From Warburgia ugandensis (Eukaryota; Streptophyta; Magnoliopsida; Canellales; Canellaceae), in contig CP141139.1 of the NCBI GenBank assembly GCA_035236585.1, forward strand, positions 23,886,990-23,950,989: 64,000 nucleotides of DNA, in the 5' to 3' direction. Below are positions 10,800 to 23,457 of this stretch, in pieces. Position numbers and translations under genes: made by a program. How positions within the stretch are numbered: the first letter of the stretch is position 1; every line of letters begins with the position of its first letter. The notes under the pieces were generated by a model. The model did not search any database. It saw only the letters and a list, made by a program, of their open reading frames with translations, and was not told the origin of the DNA.

Positions 10800-11286
10800 T
10801 GAGAGTTAGTCCTACATCGCCCGGGGTATTGACGTTGGGCTGTTGATAAGAGTGTGGGTAACTCTCCTTGCAACAATCGGTTTTCTCCTTAGTGGGGAGA
10901 AACAAAACCATGTGGGGGCTGGTATTATGAGCAGCCAGCTTTCCAAAGTGGACAATATCATTGCATGCGGGAGCTCCCAGCTGTTACAGTGGGATTAGAG
11001 CCAGTTGCCCCTCATGGTGTTAGGCTTGCCAGCGTTAGTTTCCCAGGTGTGTGTTGCCTAAGGTAGGTAGGGGCTGTTCTCTAAGTGAGTTGGCTAGTTG
11101 CTGAGAGTTAGTCCCGCATCGCCTGGGGTATTGATGCTGGACTGTTGATAAGAGTGTGGGTAACTCTCCTTGCAACAACCAATTTTCCCCTTAGTGGGGA
11201 GAAACAAAACCATGCGGGGGCTAATTGTATTAGCAGCCAACTTTCCAAAGCGGACAATATCGTTGCATACAGAAGCTCCCAGCTAC
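10800..11286 (+). mobile_element. TRIM (miniature LTR retrotransposon)
   Basis: Two direct repeats flank a short non-coding middle. The first LTR is 10800-10988 (TGAGAGTTAG to GTTACA) and the second is 11102-11286. They align with an offset of about 302 bases and share the TAGTCC...CATCG and CCTTAGTGGGGAGAAACAAAACCATG blocks. After the first LTR a primer-like site TGGGATTAGAGCC (10990-11002) matches the Met-tRNA complement at 11 of 13. The middle is only about 110 bp and codes nothing, which is the definition of a TRIM moved by other elements' enzymes. The last bases of the second LTR have decayed, so its end may be off by a few bases. Confidence 0.75.
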
Positions 11287-13650
11287 TTTTCTAAGCCGAT
11301 ACAATCATGTTGCAGTCTAGTGCTACATGCATAAATGGACAATGAATGCAAAAACAATATTCTCTTTATAATGTTGCATTTATTGGAGCATAAAATCAAA
11401 CACCTGATATACAAAAACCATGGAGTTATGCAAATTCAAGAAAACCAGGGAGGTATCTACAGAGAGAGAGATTACCTCTTGGTAGGAGGACAGAAATGGG
11501 TTTAGAGGCATGTGCGAGCTGGCGATGGAAGATAGCCACACGGGGAAATGGAGGTGGGGTTAAGCGTATGATGACAGAAATGGGTTTTAGGGCGTGTGCA
11601 ATATTCATGTAGTAGATCTCCAGCAAAGAAAGAGGGCCAATGAAGTTAGTTGTCGTCGATTGTCGTTGGTCTTCTTCCATAGTGATGGATGTTTTGTAAC
11701 ATTAAATACAGCAGAAATTGGGGGGGTGGGGGGGTGGGGCCAGGGGTTTGGAGGGATTTGATAATTTTACGCCGTAAATCCCATTGAAACCAAATCAGAA
11801 TGGCAAATTTGCCAACATGTAATAATATTGGATTTTTTTTTGCAAAAATGTGATAATGTAATGCTATTTTTGTAAACAACCCAAAGCTATAACTCCAAGT
11901 GATCTGTGCAACTCACAATGGTGGCCATATCTTAGGTGGGCCATGTCCCGATAATCTCCTCCATATGACCCCATCCACTGTTTCCTTCGGCTGTAAACTG
12001 GACAGCGAACCCTCTCAGCATATGCCATCGTCGGATGGATGGAATTTGCCATCTTCATCATGGCCAAGATTTTGAATCGTTTGTATCCCAACGTCTTGGA
12101 GTTATACCTTGCCGAGGATGTAGTCCTGCCTCTGTGCCCTGAAATATCATACGAATTCCGTAATTTCGGAACCTAAAACAGTTTGATCTCATCTTATTGA
12201 CTAGTAATGGGAGAATTCAATTATATCTCCTCCAATGTATGTTGCCAATAGATTTGCTGGTGGCATAGTGCGGCTCGTCTCGATTGGACTTTAGCCATCG
12301 ATTTAAAATTAACAAATCGAAGGCTTAAAATTCTTTTAGCATATGACGATATGGTGGGCCTACCACCGAGAAGAGATCAAGAGGTACAGACGCCAGGATT
12401 AGCATCTAATTCAATTGCTGAAACATTTTGTCAAGACGAAAAGAATTTTCAAGGAAGTATCTGGTTCTATAAGAGCTTTCTTCTATGAATATTAATCTAA
12501 AATGGAAGAAATACCCAATCAGTGCCGATAATGTATATGAGAGGATCATGATTGATCAATGTTTCACCTTCAAGGTCCAAAGGAGCTTTAATTAGATCAT
12601 GTTGACGTCTTTCTAGTTCATCAACGATAGATCCAAATGCAAGGGCAAGGGGCATTGGGTGGGTGGTCTACATCAGTCCGATGAAGGCTGTGCTCAGTTA
12701 TAAACAAATGATGAGGAGGGTCTCAATGTATCATTCTATGGTAGGCCCACTGGGGAAAAGGGATTTGAAGAGGTGCAAATTTTAGGATCTAATAAACAAA
12801 TGAAACTTTAGACAAGACCTAAAACTAAAAAGCCATCAAGCCATACCACAGAAATTTCATCCGCACTGTTGTAGGCCCCAGTACAGATTGAACCACCACA
12901 GTTCACGTCAATCCACTGAGCCTCATTGTTGCTTCTTCCCTAATGTACCACTAGGATGAACGAACGTCATGGAGGGATCGGGAACGCCACTTGATCCATG
13001 TGCTTACGATTTTGACCCCGGTCATTTCCTCGTGCTTGACGAGGCGACTGTTTTGTCCCGCGGCCGACACAGCAAATGCTGTCCTCTGGTTCCGGGTTTA
13101 CCACCAGCCAGGGTTGTAATCCTGAGAATTTTCTGTTTTTAACCGTTGAGGGAGTAACCTGGGGCCATCCAGTCAAATCATTTGAACATAGAAGAAGCGA
13201 AACGACCGCGAGTGGAAAAAATCTTCTAGACAATGGAAATAAAGCAAAGGTGGGAGTGGCAAAGATACAGGCACGTTAATCCCAACCATTTATCTGGCGG
13301 CTCTGTTATCAGGTCTCCAATTGCTTCCAGACCCTACTAATGCCGGCTTATATATAATTTCTGATGGTACCAAATCAAAGATTAAAATGGCATCCGAGGT
13401 GGCCGGAACTATAATTACTTCCATTATAAAAGATCCATTTGCAGCCACCACATCAATGGCTTTGACCAATCGTGTATGGAGGCTAGGCATAGCTCTCGAT
13501 ACTTGTGCACTTGATTAAACCGGCTCACTCATTCACATGAATATTGATCTGTAACCAGCCCGCCTACATAAAATTAGCTGTAAGCCGGTCGATCCATTTA
13601 CTTAAAAGGTAGAGAGAGTATGCAAAGTCTATGGATCTTTTAAAAAAGAG
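11287..13650. other. Mostly low-copy sequence, no gene recognised
   Basis: This is the least repeat-like stretch of the window. Short open frames exist on both strands, for example around 11864-12091 and 12967-13518. None shows a start context, splice pattern or domain that I recognise, and opposing frames overlap. It contains the G-rich motif at 11720 and a GC-richer patch at about 12960-13300. It could be host intergenic DNA or an unknown decayed element. Confidence 0.3.
11720..11746 (+). other. G-quadruplex motif
   Basis: Four guanine runs of 7, 7, 4 and 4 bases are separated by loops of 1, 1 and 3 bases, followed by further GG and GGG. This satisfies the strict four-run, short-loop pattern for an intramolecular quadruplex. 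Confidence 0.85.
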
Positions 13651-13945
13651 ATGTATTGCCTTTACAGTAATTACTTTTAATCTAAATATTATATTTATAT
13701 TATGAGAAGTGGTAATTTTAATTATTTAATGCATGTGTAAAGTATAGGTGATATGTGATTGACTGAAGAAAAAAAAGTCAAAAGCAGTCATTTACTCTAA
13801 CTTTTTTTATTTTTAATTTTTTTTCGACCAATCAAATATTACCTGCACTTTGTACCTACATTAAATAACTGAAATTAACATCACTTTTATATTATTATAT
13901 TTAATTTTATTATAAAAATAAGTCACTACAATGATCCTGCCTATT
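13651..13945. mobile_element. Hairpin MITE or fold-back element
   Basis: The two halves are imperfect reverse complements around a centre near 13800. For example, the left arm at 13730-13770 (TTATTTAATGCATGTGTAAAG, then GGTGATATGTGATTGA) pairs with the right arm at 13830-13880 (TCAAATATTACCTGCACTTTG, then TAAATAA). The outer parts pair as ATTGCCTTTACAGTAA against CACTACAATGATC. The loop is A- and T-rich. There is no coding capacity. The exact ends, target duplication and family are not certain. Confidence 0.6.
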
Positions 13946-16480
13946 ACTTTTCTACTTTCATATCTCAATAGTCGTGATTTAAATCACACCAAAAAATACC
14001 AGTCAAGAGCATCCAATAGGGTTAACTTTTTGGTATGTATGTAATCTAATAGATATTAGATAATAGGAATGGATTTGATCTTTAAAAAACTATGCCTAAA
14101 ATAATGGGATGTCAATAAATAAGAAGTGAAGTCAAGCATTTGAAAATAGAAGGACTCGTATGATTGAGAATACTTAAATCACATCATGAAATCTTTTGAC
14201 TCTTCATTTCTTAATAGAGCAAGTTAGCTATTTGTTAGATTGGTTTATTATGCTTTATTTTAGTTTTACATCTACCGTCCATAAAAAGCTCATAAAAAGT
14301 ACTTGAGTAGAGATAAGTGTACAAGTTCTAGATGAAAGGAATCGGAATAGGCCAAGTTTTTGATGCAATGCAAAAATTTTATGGATGATCTAACTAGTTC
14401 ATAATATTGAGAACATCATAGATAGGTTAGAACTCAAAATCTAATTCTAATCGAATAGTTAGAATCATCCAAATGCATTGATTTCATATGGACTATCTAA
14501 TTTTTTTAGTCTAAATAAAATGAAGAGCTTAGATCTACCAAAGAAAGGTTTTTGATGATCATTAATAATTGTTATTGAAATTACCTATTTTATCGTAGAC
14601 CCTCCCGCCTACCATAAATAGGTTAGGTTCCTCTCATAAGTAGGTTGAGTGCTCCTGGACATTTTATTACCCCTGGACAAGACAAGCCATGCAACTTGCA
14701 CTCATTTGATCCACAACCTTGCATGTTTCACACCCCTACTCTTTAGAAAGATGAATATGGCCCCACCAAATGATAAATCTTTTGCTTTTGTTTACTTGCG
14801 GAATTCTTCTTCACCTTGGCTTTTTGGTTGCATGCCAAAATTCATGCATGTAGGAGGCATCTAGCAATAAATCCTTGGTTAAAAATATTCAATGTATATG
14901 ATTTAAAACAAAAACCGAAAGGGAGTTATATATATTCCCACGACCTTTGGTATAATGACATGCATTTTTTTGAAATTTTATCATATACTTATATAAGGAG
15001 CCTAGTTTTATGATAATGTTAATAGTTCATCTTAGCTATTTTTAAGTAGATGAGGTCTAGCCCAGAGTTACATATACATTTAATTGTATTATTTTTGTAG
15101 CTTTAAAATTAATGATAAAAATATTAAATAGTTAATAAATTACTATTTAGGTTATTCAAAATATAGAACTATTGAGACATGGCCAGGTATTTTTAATTAC
15201 TAAAAGAAGTGAAAATATGTGTATATTATCGTAAAACTCGAGAAGACGGTGAGGTATTATAAGGGAGCGGGAAATACCTGCTTCCACAACCGGAAAATAT
15301 TTTTTAGCCAACGGATCATGAACGTTACATGACTCGCAGGTCTAATGACCTACATTTATTGTAAGTGCGACCAGAAGGTGATGTTTCAGATGACGTACCA
15401 CAGATCTACGACCACAGCCCGAGGGTCTTGACATGCTGGTCTTCCATTTTTTGTACGACACAACAAGGATATTCTTTTCAGGATTCCTCTGGTCAGAGGC
15501 GAGAAACACGATTACTTGTTTTGAATTCTATCGCAGTTTTGCAGCATAACATATACATAATATTATATACGAAATGATTGGATAAGGTCATTTGATCATC
15601 AAATTGCGTCTTGATGGTGTTTGTGAGTCGTATATCTGATGGCCTGCATAGTACCAAAATAGCATGAAAATCACGGCAAGATGGGACTCATCATTCGGTT
15701 AAAGATGATTCTACATCATCTTATTATAATCGGGGATTTTCACTCCTTTTCTTATCATTTTTGGTTTTCATTGTTTGCTTCTGTTAAATTAGTCACGATC
15801 ATGTGCACATGCACCCGTAAGATTAATTAAACATTTACCCCTTCTGTCGGCAGCAAAATCTTTGCTAAGAGTCTCTTTAAAAGCTACCATCACTCAGAGG
15901 GTCTTTTATTTGCAATTGAGTCACAAAAATTTTGGATATCCTTCCAGCTTTAGATATTTACGTATGTGCCATTATATTTAATTAATTTTCAAGAGTGGGG
16001 TGTGTAACCGCTGTCTTTTCTCAATCATGATAATTATGTGTTTTTATAGATTTAAGTCACACATCATGCTTGGAAAGGTTAGGAATCAAATTACCGGCTC
16101 TTAAGTGTACTAAAGACTTAAAGCATTTTTTTCTCAATCATGATAATTATGTTTATATATCTAAGTCGAACATTATATTTGAAATAGCTTAAATAGGTTG
16201 GAAATCATATTTTTTGACCACTTAATGTTTTTAACATATGTTTCTTTGGGTTAGAAATCAAGACAATTTATTTTAATTTTATTTTTCAAGAACCAAAACA
16301 AGTAACTAGGTTTTTCCAAATGAGTAGTTCAAACAATGGTGTGGGTTACCTATCTTTTAGAAAGGTGCTCTGGGGCAAAATTTACTCCTTAGGACGCTTA
16401 AGAGCATCTACACCCCGAGACTCATTTTTTAATACCCTTTCATCTATTCTCAAAATATACATCTACCTATTTTCTACTTT

Positions 16481-16528
<48 letters not shown>

Positions 16529-17056
16529 TTACACACACTTCTTATGTTGATTAGTTTGTTGTTTGACCCATGGAGTTAGTAGGGAAAAAATAAGTTTTTA
16601 GAGTGCATCTTAATATTATTGGTGTCTGCTCGTGTTCTTGAGGGCATTTAGATGTTTGTGATCCAACCATTCTATAGAGCTCCATCTTGGATACACATAA
16701 CCTAGAAATCTTATCACTAGATGATCCTAATTGGAAGGCCAAGATTATTTGATGGATAAGATTTTTAGCTATGACCTATCTAAATATATGGTCAAGGGAT
16801 AACGATATGGAGCACCTCAATCCCGGCCCAAACATATATCTAAGAGCAAAAGCATACAGTATAATTTTCACAAAAAAGGGTGTGTGCATGTGTGTGTGCA
16901 TCTGTGCTATGATGTTTACATTGTAAATTTACAGTGTTATGATCACACTAGTCCATTTCAATGATTCCTTTTGACTACTAAAATAGACAAATTCAGTATT
17001 TTCCAATTTTAAGAATGAAACATGTCATTTTTCTATACAAAATTATTTTTTAAAAT
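13946..17056. other. AT-rich non-coding sequence, no gene recognised
   Basis: No coding region can be supported. The stretch holds an (AC)21 array at 16483-16524. It also has a diverged direct duplication with a period of about 113 bp at roughly 16019-16240, both copies opening with CTCAATCATGATAATTATG. The short open frames at 14649-15013 and 15365-15577 have no recognisable features. Confidence 0.35.
16483..16524. repeat. (AC)21 microsatellite
   Basis: An uninterrupted AC run of 42 bases, followed by imperfect TCACTTACACACAC. Confidence 0.97.
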
Positions 17057-17074
17057 AATCAAAAGGCTTGAACT

Positions 17075-17258
17075 AGAAGGGGAGCCTTGGCACAATGGTA
17101 AAAGTTGTCGTTGTGTGACCTTGAGGTCACGGGTTCAAGGCGTGGAATCAACCTCTTTCAAAATGCAAGGTAAGGCTACCTACTATAAGCCCTTGTGGTT
17201 CGCCTGTTTCCTGGACCTCGCATAGGCATGAGCTTAGTGCATTTGGGTTGCCCTTTCT
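17075..17258 (+). mobile_element. Au-type SINE copy 1
   Basis: This is a tRNA-derived SINE of the plant Au family. It starts near GGGGAGCCTTGGCACAATGG. It contains an A box at 17088-17098 and a B box GGTTCAAGGC at 17132-17141, together an internal RNA polymerase III promoter, and ends near GGTTGCCCTTTCT. It is flanked by an 18-bp perfect direct repeat beginning AATCAAAAGGCTTGA (17057-17074 and 17259-17276). The right copy is also the left flank of the RTE element that follows. It codes for nothing and would have depended on LINE enzymes. Confidence 0.93.
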
Positions 17259-17498
17259 AATCAAAAGGCTTGAACTCCACTGATGCCAGTCCCAAGTTCA
17301 GATGAAAAAGGAGGAGGATCTTGCATCAGGTGATAGTCGAAAAGGAAGAAGTTGAAAATGATTTTATTATTCCTTTCCTACTTGCAATTAATATGCATTT
17401 GTATAATAGTTTGTAAGTAAGAAATAAAAATAATCTCTAGCTTCTTCAAAGTATGGCAATCCTAACGTGACATGAATCACAAACTGACATTCCCTCAT

Positions 17499-17704
17499 GC
17501 TAGGGTGTTCCTCATAAGCGACGCATTGCATCGGATCACGGGTGCAGCGAAAAATGGACAAGAGTTGCTAAGGCGTTCCCCCAAAAGCAACATGCTACAT
17601 CGGATTCCTGGTGTATCGAAAAATGAGTAAGGGTTGCTAGAGTGTCCCATCGAAAGTGACGAGTTGCTTTAGAACCCAGGTGTAGTGAAAAGTGGGCATG
17701 AGTT
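17499..17704 (+). repeat. Three 69-bp tandem repeats in RTE 5' region
   Basis: Units start at 17499, 17567 and 17636, each opening with GCTAGGGTGT-like sequence and containing GCGACG...GGGTG.AGCGAAAAATG. They are diverged from one another, so they are an old part of the family. Repeated 5' units in LINEs often carry promoter activity, but that is inference here. Confidence 0.85.
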
Positions 17705-17769
17705 CATGACATGGAGGTCGAGATGTGTGCAAGTAAATAGGATATCTTAAGAGCATAAGATTTGTATCA

Positions 17770-18486
17770 CCACATGGAATATAAGGACATTAATAGGTCA
17801 GAGTTTGGAGTTAGTAGATGCGATGAAATGTAGGAGAGTCAACATCACTTGTATTTAAGAAAACAAGTGGATAGGGCCTAAAACTAGAGAAATAGATGGG
17901 TATAAACTCTGGTACATAGGAAATGATAATAACATAAATGGTGTAGGAAAGTGGATAAAGAATTAAAGGATAAAGTTGTGGACGTTAAAAGAATCAGTGA
18001 TAGAATTATAATAATAAAACTTATTCCAGGAGAGCAGATCATATATGTTAAAGTACATATGCACCACAAGTAGGGTTAGAAGATATAATCAAGAGACAGT
18101 TTAGGGAAGATATGGAGTCAGTCATACAAGAAATTCCCAATACTAAGGGGATATTTATATGAGCAAACTTCAATGACCACATAGGAGAAGAAAAGGAAGG
18201 ATATAATAGGGTACATGGAGGGTATGGTATGGGAGAATGAAATAAGATGGGGGAAACTATCCTCAATTTTGCTTTTTCATATAACTTAGTCATTGCAAAT
18301 ACATTCTTTAAGAAGAGGGATGAAAACTTATTAACCATTAAAAGTGGATTTCATAAAAGCCAAATAGACCTTTTTCTACTTAGGAATTCTAAAAGATCAA
18401 TGTGTAAGGATTGTAATGTGATACCTGGTGAGAGTTTAACCTCACAACATAGGTTAATGGTGATAGATATCTATACTAAAAGATGA
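17770..18486 (+). pseudogene. RTE endonuclease region, pseudogene
   Basis: The apurinic-type endonuclease nicks target DNA to start retrotransposition. The N-terminal part is readable at about 17770-17930 (WNIRTLIGQSLELVDAM, then a stop, then NKWIG). The last piece, 18247-18486, is open and contains NTFFKKRDENLLTIKSGFHK followed by SQIDLFLLR. The SQID and HRLMVIDI blocks carry the family's conserved Asp and His near the C-terminus. Stops and frame changes between the pieces, for example around 17850 and 18170-18240, prevent translation. Confidence 0.82.
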
Positions 18487-18949
18487 AAGAAAGGAAATGA
18501 ACTCAATAGGTATCCAAAAACTAAGTGGTTGAACTTAAAAGGAGAGAAAATAACCTCATCACAAATAAGCTGAGGGTAGAAGGAAATTGAAACTATGATA
18601 TAGAAATAAACACTATGTGGACTAATATGGCTGAGTCCATTAAGAAAGTGGCGAAAGATATCTTAGGAGTATCTAAAGGTAAAAGGCAATTGGTAAAGAA
18701 AACATGGCGGTGGAGTGAAACAGTATAAAAAATTATTAAAGAAAAACAAGTGTGTTTTAAAGTAGGGCAGAAGACTAGGAATAATGAAACATATGAATAG
18801 TATAAGAATGCTAAAAAGATTGCTAAGAGAATAGTGAGGCTAAACGTAAGGCATATGATGACCTTTATAGTAGACTAGGATCAATAGAAGGTAGAAAAAT
18901 GTATTTAAACTTGTAAAAATAAGAGAATAGAAGGGTAAGGACTTAGATC

Positions 18950-20596
18950 ATGTTAGGTAGTTTAGAAGTGATAATTCAAAGGGTACTAGTCAAAGAGGAT
19001 GAGATCAAATAAAGGTCAGAAACTTACTTTCAAAAATTGTTAATTACAATGGCTTTGAGAATATAGGGATTGAAAATACTATAAACCTAAATAACATTGA
19101 ACATTATATATATGAATGTCGAATTAGAATACCTAAAGTGAAAGAGGCCTTGAAAAAGATGAAATCAGGAAAGGCCATAGGCTCTATGATATAACAATAG
19201 AGGTTTGGAAGCATATGGGAGACATTAGAGTAGTTTGGTTGACTAAGTTGTTTAACAAGATTATAAAATCAAAGAAAATGCTAGATGAATGTGGGAAAAT
19301 CTCTGTTGCACCAATTTATAAGAATAGAGGAGACATATATAGAACTGCACTAATTATCTAGGAATCAAACTTATGATCCATACTGTGAAACTTTTTGAAA
19401 GAGTGATTGAGAAGTGACTACGACATGAAACAAGTGTATTAGAGAACTAGTTTGGTTTCATGCCCAGGAGGTCTACCATGGAACCTATTTTTTTATTAAG
19501 ACAATTGATAGAGAAATATAGGGAGAGCAGGGAATACCTCCACAGGGTCTTTATCAACTTAGAGAAACCTTATGATAGAGTCCTTAAAGAGTTAATATGG
19601 AGTGTGTTGGGTGATAAAGGAGTTTCATGGTGGTATATAGACATAATTAACGATATATATGAGGGAGCCATAACAAATGTTAAGACCACTAGTGGTAAGA
19701 CTGATGATTTTTCTGTCACTGTAGGATTACACCAAGGATTGGCATTGAGTCCATACCTTTTCACATTGGTTATGGATGAGTTAACAAAATATCTACATGA
19801 GGAGATTCCATGGTGCATACTATTTACAAATGATATAGTATTACTTGATGAGATAAGGGAGGGCATAAATACAAAGCTAGAGTTATGGAGGGAAGCATTA
19901 GAATCTAAAGGATTTAAAATTAGTTGAACTAAGACAGAATATATGGAATGTAATTTTACCAAGGAGAGGAGTAGGAGTGGATCACCAATTAAGGTTGATA
20001 ACTAAGAAGTCCTTGTAAAAGGCCACTTTTAGTACTTAGGATCAATGATTCATGAGAGTGGAGAGATTGAGATGGAAGTTACTTAGAGAATCTAAGCAGG
20101 TTGGAACAAATGGAGATGTGCAGTTGGAGTTTTGTGTGATCGGCAGGTGCCACTCAAATTAAAAGGAAAATTCTATAGGATGGTCATAAGGCTGGCCATG
20201 CTCTATCGATCAGAGTGTTGGGTAGTTAAGGAACATGTTCATAGAATGAGCGTTGTGGAAATAAGGATGTTGACATGGATGAGTGGCAAGACAATAAAGG
20301 ATAGAATTAGGAATGAAAATATTAGAGGAAACTTAGGGTAGCACTAATAGGTAACAAGATGAGGGAGATTAGACTTAGATGGTTTGGACATGTCTAAAGG
20401 AGACCAAAAATAGAACCGATCAGAAGGAGTAAAGCAATGCAAGTAGAAGGTTCTAAATGGACAAAGGGAAGGCCCAAAAGAATGTAGATAGAAGTGGTGA
20501 GAAAAGATTTAAAAACTTTGGGACTAAATGAAACCATGGTACTTAATAAAGAGGAATGAAGGAATAAGATTCATATGGCCAACCCTAATTGGAATA
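18950..20596 (+). pseudogene. RTE reverse transcriptase and C-terminus, pseudogene
   Basis: The longest open piece is 19460-19927. It holds the fingers-palm blocks [41 protein letters not shown] and [15 protein letters not shown], ending with ESKGFKIS. The two catalytic boxes read FIN instead of the expected FID (motif A) and FTND instead of F-x-DD (motif C), so an essential Asp is changed to Asn in each. Upstream parts (18950-19450) and the downstream C-terminal part (20132-20596, ending in a KGRPK-like basic region) are split by stops. It is the template-copying enzyme of the LINE and is not functional. Confidence 0.9.
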
Positions 20597-20630
20597 AAGT
20601 CTTGATGATGATGAATCAAAAGGCTTGACT

Positions 20631-22181
<1,551 letters not shown>

Positions 22182-22930
22182 TGATACGTGTCTAATTTTG
22201 CATAAAACTCTCCCTCAAATAGATTAAAAGGGCAGCCCCAATGCACAAAGCTCCCACCTATGTAGGGTCCGGGGAAGAGGCTAGCCACAATGGCCTAAAG
22301 TAGGTAGCCTTACCTTGCATTTTTGCAAGAGGCTGATTCCATGCCTTGAACCTGTGACCTCAAAGTCACATGATGACAACTTTTACCCTTGCACCAAGGC
22401 TCCCTTTCACTCTCAAATAGATTAATATAAAAAATTAGGAGGTTGTAAATTGAAGTTAGGAACAATATCAGTGAATTGATTATCAGGAACCTCCAAATCT
22501 CCATTAAGTCCAAACTGCTGATCATTTAGTAGAGAGACAGAACAGATGATTTATTTGATCGCAACTCTGCTTGTATTTATTGTGAGCCAAAGCCAGATAC
22601 AGAAGCTCATGTTTCTAACGAGTTTAAGAATGATCTCAATAAGAAACAAAGCTTGCCAAGAAGTTTCCAAGTGCCAAAAGAAATTAGTTATGGTAAGAAA
22701 TTGTTTATGGTCTAACAAGAGATAAAAAACTGCTTATGGTCAAAGAACCATGCTTCAAGATATAAAGAGTTGCCCTAACCAAAAGTTGGTTATGGTCTAA
22801 GAAATTGCTGTAAGTAGCAAAAAACCCACAATAAGAACTTGGTGTTATAAAAGAAAAGAATTTGCAATTGAGCCATGCCATTCAAGAGTTGATGAGAGCC
22901 AGTGAGATTCCCAAAAATGGATTCATCTTA
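22182..22930 (+). repeat. Probable LTR 5' end of a Tat/Athila-like element
   Basis: The start TGATACGTGTCTAATTTTGC follows a G-rich purine tract directly. It resembles the mirror-image start at 26173 (TGATAAGTATTCAATTTTGC), so both look like LTR beginnings of one family in opposite orientation. SINE copy 2 is inserted at 22228-22411. From about 22640 to 22810 a short motif like GTTATGGTC or CTTATGGTC recurs irregularly. I could not find the LTR's other end. Confidence 0.45.
22228..22411 (-). mobile_element. Au-type SINE copy 2
   Basis: This is the reverse complement of an Au SINE. The minus strand opens GGGAGCCTTGGTGCAAGGG, with a B-box-like GGTTCAAGGC and an end at GGGGCTGCCC. It is flanked by the 14-bp target duplication CTCAAATAGATTAA at 22214-22227 and 22412-22425. 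It inserted into the LTR-like sequence that begins at 22182. Confidence 0.92.
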
Positions 22931-23106
22931 GGGCAATGCCAATGCACAAAGCTCTGGCATATGTAGGGTCCGAGGAAGGGGTGGACCATAAGGGTCAATA
23001 GTACGCAGCCTTACCTTGTAATTTGCAAGAGGCTATTTCCATGCCTTGAGCCCATGACCTCAAGGTCACACTACGACAACTCTACCGTTGTGCCAAGGCT
23101 CCCCTT
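22931..23106 (-). mobile_element. Au-type SINE copy 3
   Basis: This is the reverse complement of the same Au family. Its minus strand begins GGGGAGCCTTGGCACAACGG and ends near GCATTGCCC. The B-box region reads GGCTCAAGGC, one base from the canonical GGTTCAA. No clear target-site duplication remains, so it is probably older than copies 1 and 2. Confidence 0.9.
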
Positions 23107-23457
23107 TGCGCAAATGTTAAATTGGCAGTTAATACCCAGACTTGTAACAACTGCATAATAAGGCTGTGCAGATAATCATTTTTGGCAGGGGATATTATTC
23201 CTCAAATACAAATGAAATATAAAATGAAAGGCAAAAATGTAAGAAAAATAGATGAAAAATGTTATAGATGAAAGAATCAAACAAAATAAAAGAGAAAGAT
23301 ACAATACAAGTAAGAAACTAGGAAATATAATAATAACCACAGACAACCACCACCACGTCATTAAATGTTCCAATGTAAAAGCATATCAAATGAAATTTGT
23401 GATTCAATGTTCTATAAACCATAAATTGGCAGCACGAAAAAGCCAAATTCTTTACCT

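Larger units (their letters stand above)
17277..20613 (+). mobile_element. RTE-like LINE, near full length, inactive
   Basis: This non-LTR retrotransposon is about 3.3 kb, the usual size of RTE-type elements. It has a 5' region with three 69-bp repeats, an endonuclease region, a reverse transcriptase region, a conserved basic C-terminus, and a tail of GATGATGATG instead of poly(A). The flanks are AATCAAAAGGCTTGAACT at 17259-17276 and the same with one base lost at 20614-20630, which defines the target-site duplication. Many stops and frameshifts plus active-site changes show it is dead. RTE is preferred over L1 because of the size, the apparent single ORF and the trinucleotide tail. Confidence 0.88.

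Noticed and set aside
12967..13518. Several overlapping frames on both strands in a GC-richer patch
   Set aside because: No frame shows a known domain, a start context or splice sites. Opposing overlaps suggest composition, not coding.
17080..17150. Possible tRNA gene (A box and B box)
   Set aside because: The boxes belong to an Au SINE. The segment cannot form a full cloverleaf and carries the SINE body and target duplications.
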